NCBI RefSeq assembly: GCF_020171345.1
Contig: NZ_JAIUZM010000004.1
Span: forward strand, 414,753 to 478,752
DNA length: 64,000 bases
Origin: Microbulbifer agarilyticus
Lineage (GTDB): Bacteria; Pseudomonadota; Gammaproteobacteria; Pseudomonadales; Cellvibrionaceae
Direction of reading: 5' to 3'
Below are positions 50,393 through 61,340 of the stretch, one piece after another. The notes beneath the pieces were generated by a model. The model did no database searches. It had not been told where the DNA came from and was given only the letters and a program-made list of their open reading frames with translations. A program made the translations under genes and the position numbers. How positions within the stretch are numbered: position 1 is the stretch's first letter; each line of letters begins with the position of its first letter.

Positions 50393-52555
50393 GTGAAAAA
50401 AATAACCATCTTGGCGGCCGCCGGCGTATTGGCAGCTTGCTCGGGAGAGTCCCAGGACGTCGCTAAAGAGGCTGAAACGACCCAGCCCGTTGCCGCAGTG
50501 GCATTGGCCTACCCGGAAACCCGCATGGGCGAAGTGGTGGACAGCTATTTTGATACCGAGGTGGCGGACCCTTACCGATGGTTAGAAGACGACCGCAGTG
50601 CCGAGACCGAGGCCTGGGTGAAAGAACAGAACGCGGTAACCTTTGGCTATCTGGATCAGATTCCTTACCGGGATACCCTAAAGCAGCGCCTTGAAGCCCT
50701 GTGGAACTACGAAAAAGTGGGCTCGCCGTTCAAGGAAGGCGATTACACCTATTTCTATCGCAACGATGGTTTGCAGAACCAGTATGTAGTGTGGCGCAAC
50801 AAGGGCGACGGCGAAGCGGAAATTTTTCTCGACCCGAATACCTTCAGTGAGGACGGCACCACCTCCCTGGCGACCCTGAAATTTTCCAAAGATGGCAGCA
50901 TCGCCGCGTACTCCGTATCCGAGGGTGGCAGTGACTGGCGCAAAATCTTCATCATCGATGCCGAGACCAAGGAAATCCTTGAGCAGCCGCTGGTCGACGT
51001 GAAGTTCTCCGGTATTTCCTGGAAAGGGAATGAAGGTTTTTACTACTCCAGCTACGACAAGCCCGATGGCAGTGAACTTTCGGCAAAAACCGATCAGCAC
51101 AAACTGTACTACCACAAGCTGGGCCAGCCACAGTCAGAAGACACGCTGGTATTCGGCGGCACCAAGGAAGAAAAGCGTCGCTACGTCTCCGGTGTAGTGA
51201 CCGAAGATGATCGCTTCCTGGTAATTTCCGGTGCGACCTCCACCTCCGGCAACGACCTGTTTATCCGCGATCTCACCAAAGCGGATGCGCCACTGGTATC
51301 GGTGCTTACCGATTTCGACTCCGACACCTATGTGATCGACAATCAGGGCAGCAAGCTGTTCCTGGTGACCAACCGCGAAGCGCCGAACAAGAAAGTAGTC
51401 ACCGTGGACGCCGCCAACCCGGCACCTGCGAATTGGCAGGACTTTATCGGTGAAACCGAAAATGTACTGACGGCGTCTACCGGCGGTGGCTATTTCTTCG
51501 CCGAGTACATGGTCGATGCGCTGTCCAAAATTTACCAGTACAACTACGACGGTGAAAAAGTACGTGAAATTGCCCTGCCGGGGCCGGGTAGCGCCTCCTC
51601 CCTGGGCGGCAAGCGTGAAGACACCACCCTGTACTACTCCTTCACCAATTACAAAACGCCTTCCACGATTTTCGCGTTTGATGTAGCCGAGGGTGAATCT
51701 TCTGTATACCGGGAATCCGGTGCCCAGTTCGATCCGTCTACGTATGAGTCTCAGCAGGTGTTCTACACCTCCAAAGACGGCACCCGCGTGCCCATGCTGA
51801 TTACCCACAAGAAAGGCCTGGAGCTGAACGGTAAAAACCCGACCATCCTGTACGGCTATGGCGGCTTCAACGTCAGCCTGACGCCATCGTTCAGCATTAC
51901 CAATGCGGTGTGGATGGAGCTTGGCGGTGTCTACGCAGTGCCCAACCTGCGCGGTGGTGGTGAGTACGGCAAGCGCTGGCACGACGCTGGTACCAAGCTG
52001 CAGAAGCAGAATGTATTCGATGACTTTATCGCCGCCGGTGAATTCCTGATCGATCAGGGTTATACCTCCAGCGATTACCTGGCGATTCGCGGTGGCTCCA
52101 ACGGCGGCCTGCTGGTGGGTGCGGTAATGACTCAGCGCCCCGAGCTGGTTCAGGTTGCGCTGCCTGCCGTCGGCGTGATGGATATGTTGCGTTACCACAC
52201 CTTTACCGCCGGTGCCGGTTGGGCCTATGACTACGGCACCGCGGAAGAGAGTGAAGAAATGTTCCAGTACCTGAAGGGCTACTCACCCGTGCACAACGTG
52301 CAGCAAGGCACCGAGTATCCGGCGACGCTGGTAACCACTGCCGACCACGATGACCGTGTTGTGCCGGCGCACTCCTTTAAGTTCGCCGCTGAGCTGCAGA
52401 GCAAGCAGGCAGGCGCTGCGCCGACCCTGATCCGTATCGAAACCAACGCTGGCCATGGCGCCGGTACCCCGGTTTCGAAGATCATCGAGCAGTACGCGGA
52501 CATCTTCGGCTTTACCCTGTTCAATATGGGTATCTCCGAGCTGCCGGAGAGCTGA
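50393..52555 (+). CDS. Prolyl oligopeptidase (S9A) lipoprotein
   Basis: 720 residues from a GTG at 50393, which has AAGGA upstream and yields a proper lipoprotein signal ([18 protein letters not shown], lipobox LAAC). An N-terminal cap of seven-bladed beta-propeller repeats (about 110-440) is followed by the alpha/beta hydrolase domain. The catalytic triad is the Ser in [11 protein letters not shown] (about 570), Asp in DHDDRVVP and His in NAGHGAG. It cleaves small peptides after proline. An earlier in-frame ATG at 50324 would bury the lipobox and is rejected. Probably monocistronic. Confidence 0.95.
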   Translation: MKKITILAAAGVLAACSGESQDVAKEAETTQPVAAVALAYPETRMGEVVDSYFDTEVADPYRWLEDDRSAETEAWVKEQNAVTFGYLDQIPYRDTLKQRLEALWNYEKVGSPFKEGDYTYFYRNDGLQNQYVVWRNKGDGEAEIFLDPNTFSEDGTTSLATLKFSKDGSIAAYSVSEGGSDWRKIFIIDAETKEILEQPLVDVKFSGISWKGNEGFYYSSYDKPDGSELSAKTDQHKLYYHKLGQPQSEDTLVFGGTKEEKRRYVSGVVTEDDRFLVISGATSTSGNDLFIRDLTKADAPLVSVLTDFDSDTYVIDNQGSKLFLVTNREAPNKKVVTVDAANPAPANWQDFIGETENVLTASTGGGYFFAEYMVDALSKIYQYNYDGEKVREIALPGPGSASSLGGKREDTTLYYSFTNYKTPSTIFAFDVAEGESSVYRESGAQFDPSTYESQQVFYTSKDGTRVPMLITHKKGLELNGKNPTILYGYGGFNVSLTPSFSITNAVWMELGGVYAVPNLRGGGEYGKRWHDAGTKLQKQNVFDDFIAAGEFLIDQGYTSSDYLAIRGGSNGGLLVGAVMTQRPELVQVALPAVGVMDMLRYHTFTAGAGWAYDYGTAEESEEMFQYLKGYSPVHNVQQGTEYPATLVTTADHDDRVVPAHSFKFAAELQSKQAGAAPTLIRIETNAGHGAGTPVSKIIEQYADIFGFTLFNMGISELPES

Positions 52556-52562
52556 TCGTCTG

Positions 52563-52672
52563 GCTACCTGTCATCGTTTCGGCATCTACGACAGGTAGCA
52601 TTTGGCAAGTAGCCTAATGAGCCGGGCAGAGTGGTGTGACCGAATGGTCTCTAGCTAGCCACTCTGGCCCGG
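52563..52672 (+). terminator. Two hairpins after the prolyl oligopeptidase gene
   Basis: The first is a perfect 10-bp stem GCTACCTGTC/GACAGGTAGC (52563-52572 with 52590-52599). The second, about 52622-52672, pairs CCGGG-CAGAGTGG with CCACTCTG-GCCCGG, with one bulged base. Neither has a strong U tract, so they may stabilise the mRNA end rather than terminate. Confidence 0.4.
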
Positions 52673-52697
52673 GTTATTATCTGGAACCATCAGATTT

Positions 52698-53639
52698 ATG
52701 CCGAGAATTATCGCTGTGCTTAAGGCAAACCACGGATCTTCTCCCCTTCATATCGAGCTCGATACCCGTCCGGCGGTACTGCCGCTGTACTTCCGCGCTC
52801 TGACTGCGCGCAAGAAACGTACTACCCCGGCACACAATACCCCCGTTTTGGCCAGTGTCAGCCTGCGCGAGCAGCGGGTGGATCGCGAGCGCGTGCGCGC
52901 CTACTGCGATGTATGTGGCTTTGCCGCGGGGACTGATCTGCCGGCCACTTACCCGTTTGTGCTGGCCATGCCCCTGCACCTAAAGCTGCTGGTCTCCGAT
53001 GCCTTTACCTTCCCGGTCCTCGGTATGGTGCACTTGCGCAACCAGATTACCCAGCACCGGCCTATCCAGGTTGAGGAGTCCATGGATATTCACTGTGATT
53101 TGCTGGCTCCGGTGCCGGTAAAGCGCGGTTACGAGTTTGCCCTGATGACCCGGGTGAAGGTGGGTGATGAGCTGGTATGGGAGTGCGAGAGCGCCATGCT
53201 GGTACGCGGTAAGCACGCCGACAAGGACGCCCCGAAGCATGCGGACCTGGCGCCATTCCCCCAGAATATGCCCGATATGGCGGGGGCTTCGAGTATCCCC
53301 TGGTCCATTTCGGAGGCCGCCGGGCGCAGTTATGCCAAAGTCTCGGGCGATTGGAACCCCATTCACCTGTTTGCCTCGTCGGCGCGCCTGTTCGGGTTCT
53401 CCAGCGCGATCGTGCACGGCATGTGGACCAAAGCCGCGTGTCTGGCGGCCCTGGAATCAAAGGCGGGTGAGCAGGGTTTGCCGGCTGCCTTCCGTATGAG
53501 TGTGGAATTCAAGCGCCCGGTGTTACTGCCTGCCTCGGCGCAATTCCTCTACACTCGAGGCGACGGCGGTACCGGTTTCCGGGTCCAGGATCAGAGCGGC
53601 AAGACCCTGTACCTCAATGGCCAGTTGCAACCTCTGTAG
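52698..53639 (+). CDS. MaoC-like double hot-dog protein
   Basis: 313 residues. Two hot-dog folds: a degenerate N-terminal one (about 75-180) and a C-terminal one with the hydratase-2 pattern YAKVSGDWNPIHLF...FSSAIVHGMWTKAACLAAL (about 215-255), where Asp and His are catalytic in (R)-specific enoyl-CoA hydratases. MaoC proteins hydrate enoyl-CoA in fatty acid oxidation or polyhydroxyalkanoate synthesis. Partner genes are not nearby, so the pathway is not determined. It precedes pncC by 78 bases. Confidence 0.87.
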   Translation: MPRIIAVLKANHGSSPLHIELDTRPAVLPLYFRALTARKKRTTPAHNTPVLASVSLREQRVDRERVRAYCDVCGFAAGTDLPATYPFVLAMPLHLKLLVSDAFTFPVLGMVHLRNQITQHRPIQVEESMDIHCDLLAPVPVKRGYEFALMTRVKVGDELVWECESAMLVRGKHADKDAPKHADLAPFPQNMPDMAGASSIPWSISEAAGRSYAKVSGDWNPIHLFASSARLFGFSSAIVHGMWTKAACLAALESKAGEQGLPAAFRMSVEFKRPVLLPASAQFLYTRGDGGTGFRVQDQSGKTLYLNGQLQPL

Positions 53640-53717
53640 CCGCTATTACCCCGGGGAAATCTACCTGAGCCCCAATTTGCACTCCGCTTGTTCAGTGCGT
53701 TCGAAAAAGGATATCTG

Positions 53718-54248
53718 GTGAAAGACAGCGCAGCACAGCAACTATCTCTGGCCAAAAACCTGGCTGCCGACCTGGGCACGGAATTGACCCGCCTGGAGTG
53801 GAAGGTGACCACTGCGGAATCCTGTACCGGCGGCGCCATTGCCGCGGCAATTACGTCTGTGGCGGGCTCCTCGGGATGGTTTGATGGTGCGTTGGTGTCT
53901 TACGCCGATCGTATCAAGCGCGGCTTTCTTGGCGTTGATCAGGGCGCGCTGGACACCGATGGCGCGGTGAGTGAAACGGTTGTACGGCAGATGGCGGTGG
54001 GGGTGCTGAATCGCCTCGATGCCAACATCTCCGTCGCGGTCAGCGGTATTGCCGGGCCCGATGGGGGCAGTGAAGAAAAGCCCGTTGGTACCGTATGGAT
54101 CGCCTGGGCCCATGGCGAGGGGCAGGAGCCCCTGGAAGTAAAGGCCCTGTGCATGCAGTTTGCCGGCAGTCGCGCAGAAGTCCAGGCGCAGACCGTGGTA
54201 ACGGCACTGGAGGGCCTGCTGGCGATCACGAAAAGCCATACCGACTGA
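53718..54248 (+). CDS. pncC: Nicotinamide-nucleotide amidohydrolase PncC (CinA C-terminal domain)
   Basis: 176 residues, equal to the stand-alone CinA C-terminal domain. Signatures: TTAESCTGGAIAAAITSVAGSSGWFDGALVSYAD and AVSGIAGPDGGSEEKPVGTVWIAW. It deamidates nicotinamide mononucleotide to nicotinate mononucleotide in NAD salvage. GTG at 53718 is chosen because AAGGA lies eight bases ahead. It sits just upstream of recA, as cinA-type genes often do. Confidence 0.94.
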   Translation: MKDSAAQQLSLAKNLAADLGTELTRLEWKVTTAESCTGGAIAAAITSVAGSSGWFDGALVSYADRIKRGFLGVDQGALDTDGAVSETVVRQMAVGVLNRLDANISVAVSGIAGPDGGSEEKPVGTVWIAWAHGEGQEPLEVKALCMQFAGSRAEVQAQTVVTALEGLLAITKSHTD

Positions 54249-54324
54249 CCAGAGTTGGCACCGCTGTTTCATTGTTTTTGCACAAAATTTAGCCGCTTCG
54301 AAACGAATACCGATCATTCCCGAT

Positions 54325-54344
54325 TACTGGTTGCTTATACAGTA
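54325..54344 (+). promoter_or_regulatory. LexA (SOS) box of recA
   Basis: TACTGGTTGCTTATACAGTA differs from the LexA consensus TACTGT-N8-ACAGTA at one key position (CTGG for CTGT). It lies about 80 bases ahead of the recA start, where LexA would block the promoter. Confidence 0.88.
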
Positions 54345-54425
54345 ATTTTTCTCTAAGCTCCTTCCCCAATAGCAGTATTAATTGCAGTATTTCTCACCAA
54401 TTTTCAGGTACACATGGGAAGGGTC

Positions 54426-55457
54426 ATGGATTCCAATAAAGACAAGGCTTTACAGGCGGCGCTGTCTCAGATCGAGCGTCAGTTCGGCAAAGGCACCGTT
54501 ATGCGCATGGGAGACAAGGAGCGCGAGCGTATCCCTGCAATCTCCACCGGTTCTCTGGGACTGGACGTAGCCTTGGGCATTGGCGGCCTGCCACGTGGAC
54601 GTATTGTCGAGATCTACGGCCCGGAATCTTCCGGTAAAACCACCCTGACCCTGCAGGTGATCGCGGAAGCGCAGCGCAATGGCGGTACCTGTGCATTCGT
54701 CGATGCGGAACACGCGCTGGACCCGATTTACGCGGAAAAGCTCGGCGTAAACGTAGACGAGTTGATCGTATCCCAGCCGGACACCGGTGAGCAGGCGCTG
54801 GAAGTGGCCGACATGCTGGTGCGCTCCGGCGCAGTAGACGTATTGATTGTCGACTCCGTAGCGGCACTGACGCCGCGTGCGGAAATCGAAGGCGAAATGG
54901 GTGATTCTCACGTTGGCCTGCAGGCGCGTCTGATGTCCCAGGCCCTGCGTAAACTCACCGGTAACATCAAAAACACCAACACCCTGTGTGTATTTATCAA
55001 CCAGATTCGTATGAAGATCGGTGTGATGTTCGGCTCCCCGGAAACCACCACCGGTGGTAATGCACTCAAGTTCTACTCCTCTGTGCGTCTGGATATCCGT
55101 CGTATCGGCTCCGTGAAAGAAGGCGACGAGGTGGTGGGTAACGAGACCCGCGTTAAGGTCGTAAAGAACAAGGTGGCGCCGCCTTTCAAGCAGACCGAGT
55201 TCCAGATCATGTACGGCCAGGGTATTAACCTGATTGGTGAAATTATCGACTACGGCGTGAAGCTGGGACTGGTGGATAAAGCCGGTGCCTGGTACAGCTA
55301 CAAGGGCGATAAGATTGGCCAGGGTAAAGCCAATGCGGTTAAGTTCCTCAAGGAAAACGTGGATATCCGCAATGAAATCGAATCCCAGTTGCGCGAGCAG
55401 TTGCTGGGTGTTGAGGTTGCCGAATCTCCAGAAGAGGCAGATACCGCGGAAGGCTGA
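54426..55457 (+). CDS. recA: Recombinase RecA
   Basis: 343 residues. Walker [10 protein letters not shown], Walker [11 protein letters not shown], the L1/L2 loop regions ([22 protein letters not shown] in segments; [13 protein letters not shown]) and the acidic C-terminal tail are intact. RecA forms filaments on single-stranded DNA, drives homologous recombination and triggers LexA self-cleavage. ATG at 54426 gives the usual MDSNKDKAL start; an ATG four codons upstream is also possible. Controlled by a LexA box. recX follows two bases after the stop. Confidence 0.98.
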   Translation: MDSNKDKALQAALSQIERQFGKGTVMRMGDKERERIPAISTGSLGLDVALGIGGLPRGRIVEIYGPESSGKTTLTLQVIAEAQRNGGTCAFVDAEHALDPIYAEKLGVNVDELIVSQPDTGEQALEVADMLVRSGAVDVLIVDSVAALTPRAEIEGEMGDSHVGLQARLMSQALRKLTGNIKNTNTLCVFINQIRMKIGVMFGSPETTTGGNALKFYSSVRLDIRRIGSVKEGDEVVGNETRVKVVKNKVAPPFKQTEFQIMYGQGINLIGEIIDYGVKLGLVDKAGAWYSYKGDKIGQGKANAVKFLKENVDIRNEIESQLREQLLGVEVAESPEEADTAEG

Positions 55458-55459
55458 TC

Positions 55460-56113
55460 TTGAGCTTTTCCGGTAAGCGTGGTGTCAGAGGCGGTGGCGA
55501 AAGTAGCCGCCTGCTGACGACCGCGATCTCTTCAACTAACGCTTCTACCGCAAGCGACTGCCCAAAGAGTGTCGCAACCAGTTCGCCCTCCGCGACTGAC
55601 TCCCCCTCCCGATCCAATCCTCCGGATACTTTTCAGGCGCTATTCAATCACGCGCTGGATTTGCTCTCACGTCGTGAACATTCGTGTGAGGAGCTGCGGC
55701 AAAAGCTGACACCCAGGCACCCCGAGGCTGACTTTGACGGGGTTTTGTTGCGTCTGCAGGAACTTAACTACCAGTCCGACCAGCGCTTTGCCGAGGTGTT
55801 TTGTCGCTCGCGTGTCTATCGTGGGCAGGGGCCGATGCGTATTCGCCAGGAATTGCAGTTGCGCGGAATTCGCGGGGCGCAGGCGCAGGAGGCCATGGAT
55901 AGGGTCCAGGAAGACGTCGACTGGTTTGAGCTGGCACACGAGCAATTGGTGCGCAAGTTTCGTACGCCAATTGATGTCTCGCTTCCCCGCGAGCAGAAGT
56001 TAAAAGAGCGGGCGCGCCGCCAGCGGTACCTGTCGTATCGTGGTTTTTTTGGCGATGCGATTCAGTACGCGATTGAAGCGTTGAATAGCCAGGCGCACGC
56101 AGCGCAGGATTGA
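55460..56113 (+). CDS. recX: Regulatory protein RecX
   Basis: Up to 217 residues. The RecX domain occupies about 58-210, with three tandem three-helix repeats (FNHALDLLSRREHSCEELRQKL; YQSDQRFAEVFCRSRVYRGQGPMRIRQELQLRGI; a degenerate third). RecX binds RecA filaments and limits their activity. The first 55 residues are Ser/Thr-rich and unlike the family; the true start may be internal, or a TTG at 55460, two bases after the recA stop, gives coupling. Cotranscription with recA places it under SOS control. Confidence 0.88.
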   Translation: MSFSGKRGVRGGGESSRLLTTAISSTNASTASDCPKSVATSSPSATDSPSRSNPPDTFQALFNHALDLLSRREHSCEELRQKLTPRHPEADFDGVLLRLQELNYQSDQRFAEVFCRSRVYRGQGPMRIRQELQLRGIRGAQAQEAMDRVQEDVDWFELAHEQLVRKFRTPIDVSLPREQKLKERARRQRYLSYRGFFGDAIQYAIEALNSQAHAAQD

Positions 56114-56216
56114 TCAGAACGTATATACTGGCATTGAATCAGCCGTAGTCCACTCGAAGTGCCATCCGTGGGGCTGTTGTTTTAATAAGAATGACACGCA
56201 CGTTCGAGCATTCTCC

Positions 56217-57695
56217 ATGATTCTCTCTATTGACCAGGGTACCACCGGTACCACAGCCTTCGTCTTCGACCGCGACGGCAACCTGCGCGGACGCAGTTAC
56301 TCGGAGTTTTCCCAGTACTACCCGCAACCGGGCTGGGTGGAGCACGATGCCAGTGAAATCTGGCAGGTCACGCTCAAGGTGTGTGCCGCCGCCATCAAGC
56401 GAGCGGGAATCGAACCTGCGGACCTTTCTGCGCTGGGTATTACCAACCAGCGCGAAACAACGGTCCTGTGGGATCGCGCCACCGGCGAGCCGGTGCATCG
56501 GGCGATCGTGTGGCAGTGCCGCCGCTCTGCGAGTATTTGCCGGGAGTTGCGCAATGCCGGCGCCGAGTCGATGGTGCGGGCCAAAACCGGGTTGCTGCTG
56601 GACGCTTATTTCTCCGCCAGCAAGCTGCGCTGGATCTTTCGCGAATCACCGGAGCTCCATCACCGGGCAGAGGCTGGAGAGCTCTGCTTCGGCACCATTG
56701 ATAGCTGGCTTATCTGGTGCTTTACCGGTGGGCGCCAGCATCTCACCGACCACACCAACGCCTGCCGCACCTTGCTCTACGATCTCGATCGCCGCCAGTG
56801 GGACACGGAGCTGCTGCGGATGTTTGATTGTCCGGCCGCGATCCTGCCGGAGATCCGGCCTTCCGCGGGCAGCTTTGGTACCACGGATCCGTCCGCATTT
56901 CTTGGCGCGTCGGTACCTATCGCAGGAGTGGCCGGTGACCAGCAGTCGGCGCTCTACGGGCAGGGCTGTTTCGAACCCGGCACCATGAAGAACACCTACG
57001 GTACCGGTTGTTTTCTACTCGCCAGCGCCGGTCGGGACCGACCGCTGGTGCCGGAGGGCATGCTGACCACCATCGGCTGCGATGCCAAGGGGATGCCCCA
57101 ATTTGTGATTGAGGGCGCCGTGTTCAATGCCGGTGCGGCGGTGCAATGGCTGCGGGATGACCTCGGCATCATCCACCAGGCGGCGGAATCTGAAAAAATG
57201 GCGCAGGAAATCCCCAATACGCGAGGGGTCTATATGGTCCCGGCCTTCAGTGGCCTGGGGGCTCCCTACTGGGATGCCGATGCACGCGGTGCCATATTTG
57301 GCCTGTCACGGGGCGCCGGGCGGGCCGAGATTGTCCGCGCGACACTCGAGTCCATCGCCTATCAGAGTCACGAACTGGCTGAACTGATGGCGCGTACCCT
57401 TGGGGTTGAGCTCGAATGTTTGCGGGTCGACGGCGGTGCGAGCGCCAACAACTTCCTGATGCAATTCCAGGCGGATATTTCGGACCTGCGGATTGAGCGC
57501 CCGCGCCAGATCGAGTCCACCGCGGTTGGGGCGGCGCTACTCGCCGGAATTGGGGCGGGAATCTGGCAAAGCGAGGCGCTGCCGGCGTCACTGCAGGATA
57601 TCGAGCAAGATTTCCTGCCGCAGATGTCTACCCAGACACGCCAGGACCTCCTCGCCGGGTGGCGCAACGCCGTCTCCGCCTGCCGCCACTTCTAG
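56217..57695 (+). CDS. glpK: Glycerol kinase
   Basis: 492 residues of the FGGY family. MILSIDQGTTGTTAFVFD holds the phosphate-binding loop, and GITNQRETTVLWDRATGEPVHRAIVWQCRR, GTIDSWLIW and the ADP-binding GAPYWDADARGAIFGLSRG near 345 are typical. It phosphorylates glycerol to glycerol-3-phosphate. No glpF or glpD is adjacent. The start is an ATG at 56218-56220 by direct reading one base in, with the annotated frame beginning at 56217. The length fits the family. Confidence 0.94.
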   Translation: MILSIDQGTTGTTAFVFDRDGNLRGRSYSEFSQYYPQPGWVEHDASEIWQVTLKVCAAAIKRAGIEPADLSALGITNQRETTVLWDRATGEPVHRAIVWQCRRSASICRELRNAGAESMVRAKTGLLLDAYFSASKLRWIFRESPELHHRAEAGELCFGTIDSWLIWCFTGGRQHLTDHTNACRTLLYDLDRRQWDTELLRMFDCPAAILPEIRPSAGSFGTTDPSAFLGASVPIAGVAGDQQSALYGQGCFEPGTMKNTYGTGCFLLASAGRDRPLVPEGMLTTIGCDAKGMPQFVIEGAVFNAGAAVQWLRDDLGIIHQAAESEKMAQEIPNTRGVYMVPAFSGLGAPYWDADARGAIFGLSRGAGRAEIVRATLESIAYQSHELAELMARTLGVELECLRVDGGASANNFLMQFQADISDLRIERPRQIESTAVGAALLAGIGAGIWQSEALPASLQDIEQDFLPQMSTQTRQDLLAGWRNAVSACRHF

Positions 57696-57872
57696 GCATC
57701 TCGCCACTGCCTCTTCCCCCGCCAGTAGACGGTGCGGGGGATTTCTCCCCTCAGTCGTGAAAACACCGAAAAAGCGTTGTACCATACGCGGTCATTTTTG
57801 GCCCTCCAAGGCCCCGGAGAGTCCCGTGAGTCGGGTTCTGGGGCGCCATCTGAGTGTTATTCCGAGATAGAA

Positions 57873-58058
57873 ATGGACAAGAAATTACTGAGTTTGTTGG
57901 TTTGCCCCGTCAGCAAGGCCCCTCTTGAATACCACGAAGAAACCCAGGAGCTGGTGTGCAAGGCGAGTGGCCTGGCGTACCCGATTCGCGACGGCATTCC
58001 GGTAATGCTGGAGTCTGAAGCCCGTCCCCTTACCACGGATGAAAAGCTGGCCAAGTAA
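57873..58058 (+). CDS. Trm112 family protein (YcaR-like)
   Basis: 61 residues. [46 protein letters not shown] is the family consensus, including the CPxxKxPL motif and [11 protein letters not shown]. Only two Cys are present, so zinc binding as in eukaryotic Trm112 is doubtful. Often found next to lpxK-kdsB in gammaproteobacteria; here it is between glpK and a HIT protein. The function in bacteria is not settled. The start is the ATG at 57873. Confidence 0.9.
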   Translation: MDKKLLSLLVCPVSKAPLEYHEETQELVCKASGLAYPIRDGIPVMLESEARPLTTDEKLAK

Positions 58059-58140
58059 CACCAACTGGTGACCACCTGGGTGGTGTTGGCGGCGTTTGCG
58101 CCGGGTTTCGGTTGCCAAGGAAGAGCAGGGCGGGACGAGC

Positions 58141-58503
58141 ATGGAAGAAGTCAGTGTATTCAGCCGGATTATTGCCGGAGAACTGCCGGCGCGGCGGCTG
58201 TATGAAGATGAGCACTGTATCGTCATCGAGGACCGGGCACCGCAGGCGCCAACGCATCTGCTGATCATCCCACGTAAACCGCTGGTGAGCGTGGCAGACG
58301 CACGCGAGGAAGATGTTCCACTGCTCGGTCATCTTATGTGGGTAGCATCGCAAATGGCCGAGCGCCTGCAGTTGGAAGATGGGTTTCGGCTGGTGGTCAA
58401 CAATGGCCGCGGCGCCGGCCAGACGGTGTTCCACTTACACATACATTTACTCGCGCAGCGTGAGCTGCCCGAGGCAGGGCTCGCTGAAGACCTGCAAGAC
58501 TGA
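58141..58503 (+). CDS. HIT family protein (HinT-like purine phosphoramidase)
   Basis: 120 residues. SVFSRIIAGELPARRLYEDEHCIVIEDRAPQAPTHLLIIPRKP and the catalytic histidine triad in TVFHLHIHLLAQ are diagnostic of the HinT branch, which hydrolyses adenosine phosphoramidates. The ATG at 58141 has GGGACGAG ahead. It follows the Trm112-like gene by 82 bases and precedes alaS by 68; HinT-type enzymes can clear aminoacyl-adenylates, which makes the location next to alaS suggestive, though not proof of a link. Confidence 0.92.
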   Translation: MEEVSVFSRIIAGELPARRLYEDEHCIVIEDRAPQAPTHLLIIPRKPLVSVADAREEDVPLLGHLMWVASQMAERLQLEDGFRLVVNNGRGAGQTVFHLHIHLLAQRELPEAGLAEDLQD

Positions 58504-58571
58504 TTGAATAGTTGGTTCCGGAGCGATCCGGGGCTGACAAGAATTTACTGATGATTTGGAAGCAGCCTGTA

Positions 58572-61184
58572 ATGAAGAGTGCACAGATACGCGAAGCATT
58601 TCTAAACTATTTCGCTGAGCAGGGGCACACGCGTGTACCCTCCAGCTCACTGGTGCCGGGTAACGACCCGACTCTGCTGTTCACGAATGCGGGCATGGTG
58701 CAGTTCAAAGATACCTTCCTGGGGCAGGAGTCTCGCCCGTACGTTCGCGCCGCCAGCTCCCAGCGCTGTGTGCGCGCCGGTGGTAAGCACAACGACCTGG
58801 AAAATGTGGGCTACACCGCGCGTCACCACACCTTCTTTGAAATGCTGGGTAACTTCAGCTTCGGTGATTACTTCAAGCGCGAAGCGATCAAGTTTGCCTG
58901 GGAATTCCTGACCAAGGAATTGAAGCTTCCGGAAGAGCGCCTGTGGGTGACCGTGCATATCAGCGATGATGAAGCCGCGGATATCTGGCTGAAAGAGATG
59001 GGTGTAAGTGCCGAGCGCTTCTCTCGCCTCGATGAAGACAACTTCTGGCAAATGGGTGATACCGGCCCGTGCGGTCCCAGCTCCGAGATCTTCTACGATC
59101 ACGGCGCAGATGTGCCCGGTGGCCCCCCCGGATCCGAAAATGACGACCTAGACCGTTACATTGAAATCTGGAATCTGGTTTTCATGCAGTTCGAGCGCTC
59201 CGCAGACGGCGAACTGCATCCGCTGCCCAAGCCTTCCGTGGATACCGGTATGGGCCTCGAGCGTATCGCAGCAGTAATGCAGGGCGTGCATTCCAACTAT
59301 GAGATTGACCTCTTCCAGGCACTGTTGAATGCCGCGGGCAAAGTCGTTGGCTGCTCCGACACCGAAGAGAAGTCCCTGCGTGTAATCGCGGACCACATTC
59401 GCTCCTGCTCTTTCCTTATTGCCGACGGTGTAATGCCGTCCAACGAAGGTCGTGGCTTCGTACTTCGCCGTATTATTCGCCGTGCGGTGCGCCATGGGCA
59501 CAAGCTGGGCCACAAAGACATTTTCTTCTATAAGCTGGTCGCCGCGCTGGTCGCGGAAATGGGCGATGCCTACCCTGAGCTGAAAGAAAAGCAGTCGGTC
59601 ATTGAAAACGCCCTGCGCAAGGAAGAAGAGCAGTTCGCCAAGACCCTGGATAAGGGCCTGGCGCTGCTCGACGAAGCACTGGCTTCCCTCGAAGGTACGG
59701 AAATTCCCGGTGAGCTGGTGTTCACCCTGCACGACACTTACGGCTTCCCCACCGACCTGACCCAAGACATTGCCCGAGAACGTGGTCTGACTCTGGACAT
59801 GGCGGGCTATGAAAAAGCCATGAATGCCCAGCGTGAGCGTGCCCGCGCAGCGGGTAAGTTCAAGCAGGATTACACCGACACCGTCGAGCTGGGCGGGGTC
59901 ACCGAGTTCCTCGGTTACGACCGTGTCACCGAGCAGGGCAACGTGGTTGCCATTATCAAAGATGGCGAGCTTGTCGATCGCATTGAAGAAGGCGAGTCTG
60001 CAGCCATCGTGCTTGACCGCACCCCGTTTTATGCGGAATCCGGTGGTCAGGTAGGTGACAGTGGTTACCTGCAGTCCGAGTCGGGCCGCTTCGAAGTGGC
60101 CGACTGTGTTAAGCACGGTGCCAACCACCTGCACCAGGGCAAGTTGCTCTCCGGCAGTCTGGCTGTCGATGAAGCGGTAACGGCAGAAGTTGCCGGCGAT
60201 GTGCGCCAGTCCACCGCGCTGAACCATTCCGCCACGCACCTGCTGCATGCTGCATTGCGCAAAGTGCTGGGTGAGCACGTAACTCAGAAAGGCTCCCTGG
60301 TGGATTCCGAGCGTCTGCGTTTCGACTTTTCTCATCCGGAAGCAGTGACTAGTAAACAGCTGCGTGCGATTGAAGCGCTGGTAAATAGCCAGATCCGTGC
60401 AAACACCGCGGTGGAAACGGAAGAGACCGATATCGAAACAGCGAAAGCCAAAGGTGCAATGGCATTGTTTGGCGAAAAGTACGGTGACTCCGTGCGCGTA
60501 TTGACCATGGGTGAACGCACCGATGGTGGCGCTTTCTCGGTGGAATTGTGTGGTGGTACCCACGTCGAGCGCACCGGTGATATCGGCCTCCTGCGCATCG
60601 TCGCCGAAAGCGGAATCGCCTCCGGTCAGCGTCGTATTGAAGCAGTCACCGGCGCCCACGCACTGGCACTGTTTGATCTAGCCCAGCAGCGTCTTGATCA
60701 CGCGGCTGCGCTGCTTAAAGCGCGTCCGGAAAATCTCGCTGAGAAAGTTGAGCAATTGATCGCCAGTAATCGCAAGCTGGAAAAAGATCTGGCCAGCATG
60801 AAGACCCGTCTCGCCAGTGGTGCAGGCGGTGACCTGACCAGCCAGGCGGTAGAAGTTGCGGGCGTTCAATTACTGGCAGCCTCTATTGACGGCGCCGATG
60901 CAAAGTCTCTGCGGGATCTGGCTGACCAGCTGAAAAACAAGCTGGGTAGCGGTGTGCTGCTACTCGCTGCGCCGGGTGAAGAGAAGGTTGCCCTGGTAGC
61001 CGTAGTGACTAAGGATCTTACGGGCCGATTGGCGGCCGGCGATTTGATGCGTTTTGCCGCGGGCGAGTTGGGCGGTAAGGGCGGCGGCCGCCCGGACATG
61101 GCCCAGGGCGGCGGCACCGATGTGGCCGCGCTGCCCGCGCTGATCGAAGCGATCCCGGAGTGGGTGAAAAACAATATCAAATGA
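58572..61184 (+). CDS. alaS: Alanine-tRNA ligase
   Basis: 870 residues, full length. [47 protein letters not shown] opens the class II catalytic core. Editing-domain zinc ligands are in [17 protein letters not shown] (HxxxH) and [16 protein letters not shown] (CGGTH). The C-Ala domain ends with [15 protein letters not shown]. It charges tRNA-Ala and removes mis-charged Ser or Gly. ATG at 58572 matches the family; an upstream ATG (58551) is in frame but unconserved. Confidence 0.97.
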   Translation: MKSAQIREAFLNYFAEQGHTRVPSSSLVPGNDPTLLFTNAGMVQFKDTFLGQESRPYVRAASSQRCVRAGGKHNDLENVGYTARHHTFFEMLGNFSFGDYFKREAIKFAWEFLTKELKLPEERLWVTVHISDDEAADIWLKEMGVSAERFSRLDEDNFWQMGDTGPCGPSSEIFYDHGADVPGGPPGSENDDLDRYIEIWNLVFMQFERSADGELHPLPKPSVDTGMGLERIAAVMQGVHSNYEIDLFQALLNAAGKVVGCSDTEEKSLRVIADHIRSCSFLIADGVMPSNEGRGFVLRRIIRRAVRHGHKLGHKDIFFYKLVAALVAEMGDAYPELKEKQSVIENALRKEEEQFAKTLDKGLALLDEALASLEGTEIPGELVFTLHDTYGFPTDLTQDIARERGLTLDMAGYEKAMNAQRERARAAGKFKQDYTDTVELGGVTEFLGYDRVTEQGNVVAIIKDGELVDRIEEGESAAIVLDRTPFYAESGGQVGDSGYLQSESGRFEVADCVKHGANHLHQGKLLSGSLAVDEAVTAEVAGDVRQSTALNHSATHLLHAALRKVLGEHVTQKGSLVDSERLRFDFSHPEAVTSKQLRAIEALVNSQIRANTAVETEETDIETAKAKGAMALFGEKYGDSVRVLTMGERTDGGAFSVELCGGTHVERTGDIGLLRIVAESGIASGQRRIEAVTGAHALALFDLAQQRLDHAAALLKARPENLAEKVEQLIASNRKLEKDLASMKTRLASGAGGDLTSQAVEVAGVQLLAASIDGADAKSLRDLADQLKNKLGSGVLLLAAPGEEKVALVAVVTKDLTGRLAAGDLMRFAAGELGGKGGGRPDMAQGGGTDVAALPALIEAIPEWVKNNIK

Positions 61185-61340
61185 AACTAACAGCCGATTA
61201 TTCCGGAGTTCGCAGGCTTACCGATTTTTTTCTGGGGCAGTTTGTGTGTTTTCAGTTGATTTGCCCGCGGTTTGGTGATTAAGTGCGCGGCACCCGCGGA
61301 TTTGGTACCGCGTAGCAAGGTAGTAAGGAACACTAGAACG

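Noticed and set aside
59148..60659. A 503-codon minus-strand open frame.
   Set aside because: Antisense shadow of alaS with no domain and no ribosome binding site.
61185..61340. Possible lysine riboswitch ahead of lysC.
   Set aside because: The gap is only 156 bases and I could not trace the five-helix lysine aptamer or a sequestering hairpin in it.
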